Of a stretch of DNA of 64,000 bases, positions 28,401 through 37,370 are shown piece by piece; position 1 is the first letter of the stretch; the number at the start of each line of letters is the position of its first letter. Where the stretch lies: NCBI GenBank assembly GCA_051252455.1, contig JBPOFM010000003.1, forward strand, positions 1 to 64,000, written 5' to 3'. The position numbers and the translations under genes are program-made. The stretch is from JBPOFM01 sp051252455 (lineage in GTDB: Bacteria; Bacteroidota; Bacteroidia; Flavobacteriales; Flavobacteriaceae). The notes below the pieces were generated by a model. It did not search any database. It was not told the DNA's origin and saw only the letters and a program-made list of their open reading frames with translations.

Positions 28401-28408
28401 CAAAGTTA
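28401..28408 (-). promoter_or_regulatory. -7 promoter element of coiled-coil gene
   Basis: On the minus strand this reads TAACTTTG, an exact TAnnTTTG match, about 80 bases before the start codon at 28321. Confidence 0.4.
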
Positions 28409-28421
28409 ATAAAATTCCACA

Positions 28422-29453
28422 ATGGATAAACTTATTCTATTTAAAGAGACTGATTTAAAATCAATCTTAAAAACTCGAACCAATGAATCCAAATTTGGAG
28501 AACACGTGCAATTGCTCCCAGATTCTAACAATATATACGATTCCATATTAAATTTAGATGTTGCTTACGTCATATTTGGAATTAATGAGGATATTGGTGT
28601 GTTTGCGAACTACGGAAACCGAGGCACAGCAAGGGCTTGGAGTTCATTTCTAAAAGTTTTGTTAAATATTCAAAGTAACGCAGCCACCAATGCTAAAAAA
28701 GTGCTGATTCTCGGACATCTGGAATTTTCAAAAGAAATGGAAAAAGCCAAATCCTATGATGCATCCAATAAAAAAGACATTAATAAGGCAAGAAAAAAGG
28801 TTTCTAAAATAGATGCCTACGTTTCTGATTTGGTCCATCAAGTAGTGAAAGCAGGTAAGATTCCTATTGTGATTGGAGGCGGCCATAACAATTCCTACGG
28901 AACTATCAAAGGAACTGCTTTGGCTTTAAAAAAACCTATTAATGTGGTCAATTTTGATGCACATTCAGATTTTAGAGCTGAAGAAGGCAGGCATAGTGGA
29001 AATGGTTTTAGTTACGCGTATGCGGAAGGATTCCTGAAAAATTATTTCATCTTTGGTTTGCACGAAAATTACACTTCCGAACATCTTTTCAAAACACTAG
29101 ACAAGATTAAGGCCATTAAATACAACACGTATGAAGCGCTGGCCGTGAGAAATGAAATCGCTTTTAAACCAGAATTGGAGCGTGCATCGGAGTTTGTTTC
29201 AGATAATCCCTTCGGAATTGAAATTGACTGTGACGCTATTAAAAATGTTCCGAGTAGCGCCATGACACCGAGCGGATTTAGTGTTGAAAAAGCACGAACC
29301 TTTGTCAATCATTTTGGGAAAGAAAAAAATGTAAAATATTTGCACATTTGTGAAGCAGCTCCAACTGCTGAAACTGAAATGAAAGTAGGTAAATTAATAA
29401 CCTATTTAGTTACCGATTTTATGAGAGCACATCAAAAAAATTATGAGAAATAA
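28422..29453 (+). CDS. hutG: Formimidoylglutamase (arginase/ureohydrolase family)
   Basis: A 343-aa member of the ureohydrolase superfamily. Manganese-binding motifs are GGGHNN, DAHSD and EIDCDAI. It is assigned as HutG, which converts formiminoglutamate to glutamate and formamide, because it lies one gene away from hutI and lacks arginase-specific features. Agmatinase or an uncharacterised paralogue cannot be excluded by sequence alone. Its last 11 bases overlap the start of the next gene. Confidence 0.85.
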   Translation: MDKLILFKETDLKSILKTRTNESKFGEHVQLLPDSNNIYDSILNLDVAYVIFGINEDIGVFANYGNRGTARAWSSFLKVLLNIQSNAATNAKKVLILGHLEFSKEMEKAKSYDASNKKDINKARKKVSKIDAYVSDLVHQVVKAGKIPIVIGGGHNNSYGTIKGTALALKKPINVVNFDAHSDFRAEEGRHSGNGFSYAYAEGFLKNYFIFGLHENYTSEHLFKTLDKIKAIKYNTYEALAVRNEIAFKPELERASEFVSDNPFGIEIDCDAIKNVPSSAMTPSGFSVEKARTFVNHFGKEKNVKYLHICEAAPTAETEMKVGKLITYLVTDFMRAHQKNYEK

Positions 29454-29733
29454 AAAACAATATCGCATCGACTTATGGCTGTTTTTAGCCAGTACAATTG
29501 TATTGATATACATACTTTTTATGAATTATGTATTCATTAATAAGTGGGAAAATGAAAGTTTAAAAGCAATCATGGAACTAATTTCCATTCCCATGATTCT
29601 AATCGGGAGTATCGTACCTTTGATTGTAGTTTATCGATTTATTTCGAAAAAGACGGAAAGTCGTACACTTTCGATGTTAGCCGTTTTACTCTCTTTGGTT
29701 ACAGCCCTTTTAATCAGCTATCTTACCTTTTAG
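29443..29733 (+). CDS. Small three-helix membrane protein
   Basis: A 96-aa protein with three predicted membrane helices (about residues 10-30, 41-64 and 75-96) and basic loops. It overlaps the hutG end by 11 bases, so it is translationally coupled to hutG. No family is recognised. The pseudogene for an acetyltransferase starts 6 bases later. Confidence 0.75.
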   Translation: MRNKKQYRIDLWLFLASTIVLIYILFMNYVFINKWENESLKAIMELISIPMILIGSIVPLIVVYRFISKKTESRTLSMLAVLLSLVTALLISYLTF

Positions 29734-29738
29734 ATATA

Positions 29739-30206
29739 ATGAAACTTGAAATCATTCTTTCAACAAAGCCTTTTCCAAAAATTTCTATAATTTAAATATC
29801 GAATGGCTTTAGACTCATTTCTACGTCGAACCTTTTGATGAGGAGGTTTTGAGCAAACCAGAACGCTATATTATCGATAAAGGTGGACATATGTTTTTTG
29901 CCAAATTAGATAATGACATCGTCGGTACGGTCGCTCTAATGCCTACAAAAGATGAAAACTTTTTTGAATTGACCAAAATGGCTGTTCTTCCCAAGCATCG
30001 AGGTTTGAAAATTGGACAAAAACTGTTGCAGTATTGTATTGATTTTGCACAGGAACAAAATTTTCATAGGTCTTATGCTTTACTCTAATACCAAATTGAA
30101 AAACGCGATCTATATGTATCGAAAATTTGGTTTTATTGAAATTCCTGTTGAAGAGAATTCACCATATAAGCGTGGGAATATTAAAATGGAATTAAACTTA
30201 AAATAA
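29739..30206 (+). pseudogene. GNAT acetyltransferase, disrupted by two frameshifts and a stop
   Basis: The three pieces together read as one 155-aa GCN5-type acetyltransferase: MKLEII ... then, shifted, FNKAFSKNFYNLNIEWL, a TAG stop at 29810-29812, THFYVEPFD ... GTVALMPTKDENFFELTKMAVLPKHRGLKIGQKLL, then after another frame change LYSNTKLKNAIYMYRKFGFIEI to the stop at 30206. The first shift lies near 29757 (a base appears lost), the second near 30065. The acetyl-CoA site (RGLKIGQ) is intact in the middle piece. Three independent lesions make an assembly error unlikely for all of them. It is probably a decaying gene. Confidence 0.85.
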
Positions 30207-30242
30207 CCTTACCAATTTTTTTAGTGATTAAAGGATAATAGC

Positions 30243-31940
30243 TCAATTCCCACCAACCGACTTCAGAGAATCAATCTGGCGTTGCAGTTTATCAATTTCT
30301 GTTGCATTCTCATTCACTTTAGGAATGGAACGAATGGAATCCATTTCTTTTTGCATCAAATCAATATCCTCTTTTTTATCTTCATCATAAAAATAACCAA
30401 TCCCTTCGCTTGCGCGCCAAGCTTCATTCAGTTGGTCATAAACAGATTTGTCCCATTGACTTGGGTGTTTGACGTCTATCCAAATGACGTCGCGATATTC
30501 GCTGTCAATTAATGCCAAATCCGGAGTTGCCGAACCATCAAATTTTGCAGAATCATCTTTAACGGCTGACACGGTTCCTAGAAAGAACATACGTCGTCTG
30601 CCCGCAATATCTTTGATATAGGGCCTAAATTCCACAGGTTTGTTGACTGACCAATCAAATTCTTTCCGAGATTCAATCATTTTTAGAGGCATTGCAGTCA
30701 CACCTGCCATTCCTTCTTTTTTCGCTGCGTGGTCGTAATAATAGAGTTTGTGTGTTCCATCTGCAGGAATGAAGACACTATAGGTCAAACTGGTTCGTTC
30801 ATCCCCGATTGGCTCAAGTCCAAACCAATGATAAAGTCCACTGAATGCGGTATTATCTACTCCAGAAAAGTTAAAATCTGTCACAAATGGTTGTTGGTTT
30901 TGGTCGTCTGGCAAATCAGGAATTTTTACGGCTGTTTCCATCTTCCAAGGTAATGGGTCGGTGAATCCACCTAGAAACTTGAGAGATTCAGCTTCCAATC
31001 TGGATACTTTTTCTGACAAAGTGTTTTGTTTTGTCAAGAATGGATAATTTTTCATTTCTTCGGGACTGATGTATGTTCCTTTTCCTATCAAAACACGTTC
31101 AACATAGTCATTAAAATCGTGCTCGCCATTTTCAATGACCATAACACCTCCAAAAGAAGGATATGGAAAAAAGAAGCCTTTCCATTTGATTAGACTGACC
31201 ACTTCCACCCATTGACCTGAATCGTTTTTCATATAAAACGTGTCGCTAGGTTCCATTGTGAACAATTGAAATAAATTGAAACGTTGTACAACTGCATTGT
31301 AAGTATTGCGACTAAATTTCAAGGATTCGCCAATTGAAAAAACAACAGGAATTCTATTCTCACTTGAAAAACGTGGGAAGGGTGACGTACTCGACACGGC
31401 AAATACTTCTTCGGTATTGTCACTAATTTGTTGCATGGTGTATTTCTCCGAAGGTTGAATTGCCATGGTCCATTTGTTTTCACCGTCTACACGAACTAAA
31501 TGCGGCAAAGACACATCTTTGGTCTCACCAACAGATTCATTGGCCATTGAAAAGATATTCTGCAATGGTTGTATCCGTTCGTTTTGAGTCAAAGGCAATT
31601 GATTGATTTCAACACGATTTAGATTATTAAAAACATTATAAGTTTTCATATAATCGTACATCTTAAAATGCCATCCAATGATATACAACAATCCAATAAA
31701 AACAATTAATAACCCTAAGATTCCAAGTCTTCTGCCTGTACTTGCAGAACTTCTAAACGCTCTTAACCCAAAGAATAAAAAGATGCCAACCATCAAAATC
31801 ACGAAAATGAATTTTCTAATGAACAATAAAAATGGTTGATAATCATCACGAAGGAAGAATAAAAGCAACAAAATAATGATGCTTCCGATGATGGTTATGG
31901 TTTTTTGTTTTCTGCCTCTATTCCAATAGTTTTTTAGCAT
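30243..31940 (-). CDS. Membrane protein of unknown function (565 aa), end of the 30-40 kb cluster
   Basis: A 565-aa protein with three predicted membrane helices in the first 100 residues (about 16-33, 37-57, 73-91) and a large extracytoplasmic part of about 460 residues without cysteines. The C-terminus is a Glu/Asp/Lys-rich helical segment (about 525-565). No family is recognised. It is the last gene of the minus-strand cluster, 58 bases after the 172-aa membrane protein. Membership of the cluster is inferred from strand and close spacing. Confidence 0.8.
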   Translation of the reverse strand: MLKNYWNRGRKQKTITIIGSIIILLLLFFLRDDYQPFLLFIRKFIFVILMVGIFLFFGLRAFRSSASTGRRLGILGLLIVFIGLLYIIGWHFKMYDYMKTYNVFNNLNRVEINQLPLTQNERIQPLQNIFSMANESVGETKDVSLPHLVRVDGENKWTMAIQPSEKYTMQQISDNTEEVFAVSSTSPFPRFSSENRIPVVFSIGESLKFSRNTYNAVVQRFNLFQLFTMEPSDTFYMKNDSGQWVEVVSLIKWKGFFFPYPSFGGVMVIENGEHDFNDYVERVLIGKGTYISPEEMKNYPFLTKQNTLSEKVSRLEAESLKFLGGFTDPLPWKMETAVKIPDLPDDQNQQPFVTDFNFSGVDNTAFSGLYHWFGLEPIGDERTSLTYSVFIPADGTHKLYYYDHAAKKEGMAGVTAMPLKMIESRKEFDWSVNKPVEFRPYIKDIAGRRRMFFLGTVSAVKDDSAKFDGSATPDLALIDSEYRDVIWIDVKHPSQWDKSVYDQLNEAWRASEGIGYFYDEDKKEDIDLMQKEMDSIRSIPKVNENATEIDKLQRQIDSLKSVGGN

Positions 31941-31980
31941 GGTATGATGTTGAGTTAGTTGTTTTTTACTTCAAAAATCA

Positions 31981-32008
31981 TCAATCGTTATTCGTCAATC
32001 ACAATAAC
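31981..32008. repeat. Heptamer tandem repeat overlapping a stop codon
   Basis: On the minus strand the units read approximately TTATTGT, GATTGAC, GAATAAC, GATTGAT, about four imperfect seven-base units. The TGA stop of the 172-aa membrane protein (31999-32001) is inside the array. It follows the same pattern as the CTGAANN arrays but has a different core. Confidence 0.5.
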
Positions 32009-32517
32009 CCTTTATCCTTCAACCGTTCCCTCGCACTTTTTTCATTCGGGTCTTTTTCGATTTCCTTTTCCGCTTCTTCAATCACTTTAGGTTGGCGAGT
32101 TGAAATATCCTGAATGAAATCACGACCCTGTTCAATGGCGTGATCAAATTTTTTTTCAAATGAATCACTTTGTTCATCGATGACTTTTTCGGATTTGAGG
32201 ATAAAACCGCCGAGATATGTTCCTAATAGTGTTCCCACAATCATCGAGGCAAATATGGAAATGACCACAAGATCAATAGGAATCAAAATCCTGGTAATAA
32301 CTATTCCCACGAGGATAATTGCAGATACAAATACCAATCTCAAAATAAATTTTTGTTGATAGAAAAAGCCCGTTGGGTCTTGCGGTGACATTTGTAACTT
32401 TTTTGAATACATCATTCTGTTGAAAAAACGATACATTGCGTTGCCTGTGGATTCACGCCAGTACAACAAGATTCCGAATAGAATTGAGCTGATAAATGCG
32501 ATTATTTCTAAAGTCAT
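31999..32517 (-). CDS. Membrane protein of unknown function (172 aa)
   Basis: A 172-aa protein with an N-terminal membrane helix (residues 4-20) and two further helices (about 58-78 and 84-108), followed by a charged helical cytoplasmic tail rich in Glu and Lys. No family is recognised. It lies between the 411-aa unknown and the 565-aa membrane protein with gaps of 53 and 58 bases. Its stop codon sits in the heptamer repeat at 31981-32008. Confidence 0.8.
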   Translation of the reverse strand: MTLEIIAFISSILFGILLYWRESTGNAMYRFFNRMMYSKKLQMSPQDPTGFFYQQKFILRLVFVSAIILVGIVITRILIPIDLVVISIFASMIVGTLLGTYLGGFILKSEKVIDEQSDSFEKKFDHAIEQGRDFIQDISTRQPKVIEEAEKEIEKDPNEKSARERLKDKGLL

Positions 32518-32570
32518 GGTTTTGGTTGTTTATATTGAAATGATGTCCCTATAAAATTAGTCTAATATTT

Positions 32571-33806
32571 TCAAATATTGTTACGAATCACTTCAATTAC
32601 CCAATCTTGTAAGGAACCATCCCATGTTTCATAGATTTTATAAAATTCTTCCTTATCGTACCAATACAAAAACAAGACATCCAATGTCGAAATATTAATG
32701 AGCAGTTTCCAAATTAAATCCTGATGTTTTACATTCAAAGACGAATGAGGTTTGTGAAGTGCTTCAAATAATTTCAAATCGACAATATCATTGATTTTGT
32801 ATTGATTGCTGGTTTCCATCTTTTCAATATAAAGCTCCACACTCATCACTTTTTTACGGGTTTCAATGTCTAGTTTGTTCAGGTAACTTTTGAACAACAC
32901 TCTGTCTTCAAGAATGTTTTTTATAGGATTTGTGGTTGCCTTCAAACATTGACTGAACATAAATTTTTTAATTCTATCATAACGCGGCGTCTTTACAACG
33001 TCTTCCAAATCGTATTCAATAATGACGTGATCACGCAGTTTATCCATCAATTCTGGTTGTGAAATATGATAGATCAAAACTTCATGAATCGTGTCCTTAA
33101 TTGCTTCCTGATACCATTTTTCATCCTCAAACACCACAATTGGCGTAATAAAATCACGAAGCACGTACACACCATTAAATGCTTTTGTATAAAATGAATC
33201 GGTTTTGAATTGCAATTCATGCAAGGTTAAATCGCGATTTCTTAAATCGCCATAGGTTTTGGCCGATGTCAATAATTTTTGATGAAGTCTTTCATCAATA
33301 AAATTATTCCCTTTCTTAAAGGTTTCAATCAGCTGCAATTGCTCTTTTTGAACTTTATCAAGATTATTGATAAGCTTAAAATTGATGGATATTTTATTAT
33401 ATTTCAACACATCTAAAGGTTCATAAAAGGTGTCGATTCGCTGGTCAAAATCAATACAAATTGCACAATCTCTTGTGATATCGTTGATTTTTTCGCGATG
33501 TGTGTGAAAAATATGCTGCATCATATCTCTGTCAAAAGAATGGAATGGATTGTAAACCGGTTTACGGTATTGCAAAGGTGTAATGATGATGCCGCTTGGA
33601 TTAGCTTCTCCATTGTTCAAATAATGAATGACATTCTTTTCTTCAGCGATTTCTGGACTCCAACCAATGCCGTCAACAGAAAACGACGTGAGTTTGGTGG
33701 GTTCTAATCCTAACTTTATCAGACATTCATTATAACGATCCACAAGTTTTCCACTGACTGGAATGAGTTCGTCTCGATACAAGTGTGCCTCTTTTAATTT
33801 GTTCAT
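32571..33806 (-). CDS. Unknown soluble protein (411 aa), possibly DUF6638
   Basis: A 411-aa protein with no signal peptide and no membrane helix, rich in Asp, Glu, Tyr and Ile. Conserved-looking features are FSVDGIGWSPE near residue 45, NPFHSFDRDMMQHIFHTH near 85-105 and several His/Asp residues nearby that might bind a metal. It resembles proteins annotated as DUF6638 in flavobacteria, as I recall them, but I cannot confirm this. Its place in a conserved-looking cluster next to an AAA+ ATPase suggests a partner role. Confidence 0.75.
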   Translation of the reverse strand: MNKLKEAHLYRDELIPVSGKLVDRYNECLIKLGLEPTKLTSFSVDGIGWSPEIAEEKNVIHYLNNGEANPSGIIITPLQYRKPVYNPFHSFDRDMMQHIFHTHREKINDITRDCAICIDFDQRIDTFYEPLDVLKYNKISINFKLINNLDKVQKEQLQLIETFKKGNNFIDERLHQKLLTSAKTYGDLRNRDLTLHELQFKTDSFYTKAFNGVYVLRDFITPIVVFEDEKWYQEAIKDTIHEVLIYHISQPELMDKLRDHVIIEYDLEDVVKTPRYDRIKKFMFSQCLKATTNPIKNILEDRVLFKSYLNKLDIETRKKVMSVELYIEKMETSNQYKINDIVDLKLFEALHKPHSSLNVKHQDLIWKLLINISTLDVLFLYWYDKEEFYKIYETWDGSLQDWVIEVIRNNI

Positions 33807-33844
33807 TTGATAGTAAAAATTACTTTCTTCTATTTAATTTTATT

Positions 33845-34480
33845 TCAATCTTCTTTCAATTTTTGAAATAACTTGATATTGCCCTCAATTGGAGCGATTG
33901 ATACCTCTTCTTTGGCAGCTGTAACATAAAAAACATACAGACTATTTTTTCCGAGCATCCTTATTTTTTGTGTGTCGCCACTATCGAAAGTGATTATGTG
34001 CGTTAATGTAATTTCTTTTTCGTCAAGGATTCGATTTACTTTCTGACCACGACCAATTCCCAAACCTATAAACACACAAAAAATGTAAAAGGAGCTCATG
34101 ATTAGTGGGCCATTTTTGCTTTTAACCATATCGTTCGCTTTTTCTAATTTCAATTTATTTTTACCTTCTTGATATTTCTTTTTGGTTCCCAGCCACTTGT
34201 AATATCTAGGTAGCAACTTCACGTAACCATATCCTAAAAGCATGACAGCCAAGACAGCCAAGCCTAAAAGCAAGTTTCCAGACATTACCGATATAGGACT
34301 TATCAGTACATCTAAAACCGACGAGTAATCTAAAATATTTATGCCCAAAAACTTATAATAAATCGTTTCATGACAAACACCCAAAATCAATAAAAAGACA
34401 TAACCGATGGACAAATAATCTTGAAGACCAAGAGCAGGTGATGGTTTCTTCTCAATGACAATTTCTGAAGGGGTGTCCAT
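33845..34480 (-). CDS. Membrane protein of unknown function (211 aa)
   Basis: A 211-aa protein with three or four predicted helices (about 22-44, 65-87, 125-146) and a C-terminal domain of about 60 residues with beta character (HIITFDSGDTQKIRMLGKN). No family is recognised. It lies 22 bases after the Nudix gene and 38 before the 411-aa unknown, so it is almost certainly co-transcribed with both. Confidence 0.8.
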   Translation of the reverse strand: MDTPSEIVIEKKPSPALGLQDYLSIGYVFLLILGVCHETIYYKFLGINILDYSSVLDVLISPISVMSGNLLLGLAVLAVMLLGYGYVKLLPRYYKWLGTKKKYQEGKNKLKLEKANDMVKSKNGPLIMSSFYIFCVFIGLGIGRGQKVNRILDEKEITLTHIITFDSGDTQKIRMLGKNSLYVFYVTAAKEEVSIAPIEGNIKLFQKLKED

Positions 34481-34502
34481 AGTTTAATGATTCAATTTTA
34501 AA

Positions 34503-35087
34503 TTATAACAATCCATGAATCTGCGCATATTGCAACAAAATAATTGTTTTCGCATCCTTAATTTCGCCAGATTCGGTCATTTTAAGTGTTTGTTTAAACG
34601 GAAGTTCCAGTACTTCTATCTCCTCGTTTTCAGTTTCAACGCCGCCGCCATTATGGAGTTTCATCTTCTCTGAATACGATGCCACAAAAAAATACATTTT
34701 TTCTGTCAATGCTCCTGGTGATGTGTAGGCTTCCATCACTTGCATTACATTCTTTAATTTATAACCCACTTCTTCCTCGGTTTCTCGAATAATAGTGGCT
34801 TCAGGAGATTCGTTTTTATCGATCGCTCCTGCGCAGGCTTCAATCAACATACCATCTTGTTCATTGTTTTGGTAAGGTGGCATTCTGAATTGTTTTGTCA
34901 AAATAACCGTTCCCTTTTCTTTATTGTATAGCAAAATGCAGGCACCCCTTCCTCTGTCGTAGCTTTCTCTTGAAATTCGTTTCCAACTTCCGTCTTTAAA
35001 CTGGTAATCGTAATCGATTTCATATAAAGTCGCCCAAGCTTTGGAGAGGATTTTTTTGGTTATATTTTTTAGTCGTTCGTTAAGCAT
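34503..35087 (-). CDS. Nudix hydrolase, NudK-like
   Basis: A 194-aa Nudix enzyme. The Nudix box is complete: G, five residues, E, seven residues, REtEEEVG (the GAIDKNESPEATIIRETEEEVG segment, about residues 100-121). The flanking ACAGAIDKN and SPGALTEKMYFF segments resemble NudK/ADP-sugar pyrophosphatases. It hydrolyses some nucleoside-diphosphate-X compound; the substrate is not known. The start is the ATG at 35087, which overlaps the end of the ATPase gene by eight bases, a typical coupled start; an earlier ATG at 35120 adds 11 residues inside the ATPase coding region. Confidence 0.85.
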   Translation of the reverse strand: MLNERLKNITKKILSKAWATLYEIDYDYQFKDGSWKRISRESYDRGRGACILLYNKEKGTVILTKQFRMPPYQNNEQDGMLIEACAGAIDKNESPEATIIRETEEEVGYKLKNVMQVMEAYTSPGALTEKMYFFVASYSEKMKLHNGGGVETENEEIEVLELPFKQTLKMTESGEIKDAKTIILLQYAQIHGLL

Positions 35088-37041
35088 CACCAAACTTTTT
35101 TCTTGCCTCTGTCTCAACATTCAACTGATTGAGTCTCGAATCCACTTGACGTTTAAAGTCAGTATCAGCAATGGTTGCTACGTTATCTAAATATCTGACC
35201 ACTTCCTGTCTTCTAATATCAGAGAAATTCAATCCTTTCATATTAGCACGCATTAGTTCTTGAAGCATATTAAATTTGGTTTCGTAATTCTGCTTGAAAT
35301 ACACTTCTGGATTCTCAAACCAAGAAGGCTCTAAATCAAAATCGGTCAATCGTAGGGAAATTGCAGATTGAATATTTCTCACATCACGTGACGAGAAAAA
35401 CGGAAATGCCTTTTGCATTTCTTGATACAAATTGGCATAAAACAAATGATCATTCGTTTTAAATTGATTCTCCACTTTATCATAAACCTCTGACACACGT
35501 TCTTCGGAAGGTTTTTCAACAATATTCAAGATTTCCCCCATATTTTTAGCGACTTTTTGGTCGCTCAAATAGGAATAATTATCAGGGTTTTTCATGTTGA
35601 TAAAATCAGGCATGGTGCCTTCCAATTTTCGCCACCACAAATAATCTTGATCCAAAAAGTCATGTTCAGTTCGTGCACCATCAATCTTGAAACGTCCTTG
35701 GACACGCGAAATCACGGCTTTATCCAGCATTTCCGGAAGATTGGTAAACAAACCAATGGAACTGTTGCCATAGTTGACAGCGTAAGCGCCTTCGGTATAT
35801 CTTAAAAACACACCAATCACTTCCTTGACACCAGCGGAAACACCTTGGGCAGTTCTTTCCTGCAAATTATTTTCTGCATCATCGATGGGTGCGAAAATCA
35901 ATTTTGATGGATCTTGCAAAGGTTTCATCCATTCCACCATTTTTTCCGCAGATCCACCTTGAAAGGTTGAAATCAACGTGTCTGGCATTGGATGAAACAA
36001 AAAAGGAATGTCCAGATTATCACTGTGTTCTTTCAAACGTGTGGCAATGGCTGCAATCAACATACTTTTTCCAGTTCCTGGAATTCCGTAGCCCATAAAA
36101 ACGGGCATAAATCCTCCCAGTTCTTGAAACGGATTTTTTTTGGCCGTAAAATCATAGCTCAACATCCGTTCGGTCAAACGACGTGCAAAATGTTTGGCAT
36201 CCTTGTTTCCAACGATTTGTTCGAACAAAACTTTATTGAATTCGATGCTTTTTGCGGTTCCCGAAAACACATTGTTCCAACCCGAAATGGCAAATTCAGA
36301 TTTTTCAAGTTTATACGTTCTATCGAGAATGGTTTCTTGATATTCCAAAGTGCTTTTCCGCATTTGGATTTCGTCAATCAGTGCTTCAAAATAGACGACT
36401 GTAAAATCAGCAACATCTTGATCACTTTTGATAATGTCTGGATGTCCTAAATATTTATCGTAATAAAAAAGTGCGCACGAAATTCCTTTTAAAGGAGAAG
36501 TCAAAGACACTTCAGGAATTCCTGCAAACTTTTGCTTCATCACGCTCAAATCATCAGAAGCAGTGGATTTAAGATTATGCAAAATATTATATGCTGCCGA
36601 AAACAACATAAATGCTGTCGCAGTGTGCATTTTGCTTTCATACTCACGTTTTCCATTGTTATCTAATGTCACTTTTCGCTCATTCAAACTCGACAAACCA
36701 GAAGCATCGTAATAACTATCTTTAATCCAAATGCCCAAAGTGATTCCTTCTTGGACCGCATACAAGGTTTGATTGAGATGCAACGGAATTGCTACAGAAT
36801 CTGGTAAGAGTCGTTTTTTAAGTTCCAAAATGGTCCTTGAAACCGAGGATACATCAGCAGAATTCCCACCATTATTTGCTCTGGACAAATACAATAAAAT
36901 TGATTCGTCCTTAGCGTCTTTATCTTTGTTTTTCGCACGTTGTCCTTGTTCCCATTGAATACTTTTGAGATAAGAAGTCGCCTCATCACGAAGCATATCG
37001 AGTTCGGACTGTTTTATTGGGAAGGTTGAGTTGTGTTCCAT
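35080..37041 (-). CDS. AAA+ ATPase of the 30-40 kb cluster
   Basis: A 653-aa protein with an N-terminal domain of about 250 residues without recognisable motifs and a central AAA+ module. Walker A is GIPGTGKS (residues 319-326), Walker B FAPIDDAE (383-390), and a sensor/arginine-finger part follows (NLPEMLDKAVISRVQGRF). The C-terminal region is helical. Proteins of this shape (single AAA+ ring with a long N-domain) drive remodelling of a partner; the partner is unknown. The gene starts seven bases from a heptamer array and is coupled to the Nudix gene. It is the central enzyme of the cluster. Confidence 0.85.
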   Translation of the reverse strand: MEHNSTFPIKQSELDMLRDEATSYLKSIQWEQGQRAKNKDKDAKDESILLYLSRANNGGNSADVSSVSRTILELKKRLLPDSVAIPLHLNQTLYAVQEGITLGIWIKDSYYDASGLSSLNERKVTLDNNGKREYESKMHTATAFMLFSAAYNILHNLKSTASDDLSVMKQKFAGIPEVSLTSPLKGISCALFYYDKYLGHPDIIKSDQDVADFTVVYFEALIDEIQMRKSTLEYQETILDRTYKLEKSEFAISGWNNVFSGTAKSIEFNKVLFEQIVGNKDAKHFARRLTERMLSYDFTAKKNPFQELGGFMPVFMGYGIPGTGKSMLIAAIATRLKEHSDNLDIPFLFHPMPDTLISTFQGGSAEKMVEWMKPLQDPSKLIFAPIDDAENNLQERTAQGVSAGVKEVIGVFLRYTEGAYAVNYGNSSIGLFTNLPEMLDKAVISRVQGRFKIDGARTEHDFLDQDYLWWRKLEGTMPDFINMKNPDNYSYLSDQKVAKNMGEILNIVEKPSEERVSEVYDKVENQFKTNDHLFYANLYQEMQKAFPFFSSRDVRNIQSAISLRLTDFDLEPSWFENPEVYFKQNYETKFNMLQELMRANMKGLNFSDIRRQEVVRYLDNVATIADTDFKRQVDSRLNQLNVETEARKKFGDA

Positions 37042-37047
37042 GTTTTA

Positions 37048-37078
37048 AGTCTTCAGTTGGCAGTCTTCAGTCTTCAGA
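37048..37078. repeat. Heptamer tandem repeat upstream of the AAA+ ATPase
   Basis: Units AGTCTTC, AGTTGGC, AGTCTTC, AGTCTTC and a partial unit. It ends seven bases before the ATPase start codon (minus strand), where a ribosome-binding region would lie. Confidence 0.9.
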
Positions 37079-37118
37079 TTTGATTCATGAAAACAGAAGC
37101 TGCAATACTTTTTATTAT

Positions 37119-37280
37119 TTATAATCCAAATTTATCAGGATTGTTCATCATAAAGTTAATTAGTTTCCCTATTTCTTCGCTTTGCTTCTGTAAATCTTGT
37201 CTTTTTGCTTCGTCTATATAATCACAGGCAATAGCAAAATCCAACCATAATTGCGTTTCGGAATTTCTGCACGAATGCTT
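37119..37280 (-). pseudogene. Remnant of a four-helix-bundle (23S rRNA-IVS-type) gene
   Basis: Fifty-three codons to a TAA stop give a C-terminal piece reading SETQLWLDFAIACDYIDE then KQSEEIGKLINFMMNNPDKF. This is typical of the last helices of the four-helix-bundle family whose members occur as rRNA intervening-sequence proteins and as stand-alone genes. Upstream in frame there are three stop codons (37281 onwards), so no start exists. The N-terminal half is missing. It lies between two heptamer arrays. Confidence 0.75.
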
Positions 37281-37340
37281 CTATTATTAACAATAATAAT
37301 TTTTAAATTAAATAAAACTCTTCAATTATTCTCTCAACAA

Positions 37341-37370
37341 CTGCCGACTGAAGACTGCCGACTGAAGACT
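37341..37370. repeat. Heptamer tandem repeat overlapping a stop codon
   Basis: Units CTGCCGA, CTGAAGA, CTGCCGA, CTGAAGA, CT: strict period 7 with an alternating pattern. The TAG stop of the 353-aa gene (37369-37371, minus strand) overlaps the end of the array, so the repeat supplies two of the three stop bases. Confidence 0.95.

Noticed and set aside
35088..35120. Earlier ATG for the Nudix gene
   Set aside because: It lies within the ATPase gene, and the later ATG gives the typical eight-base coupled overlap.
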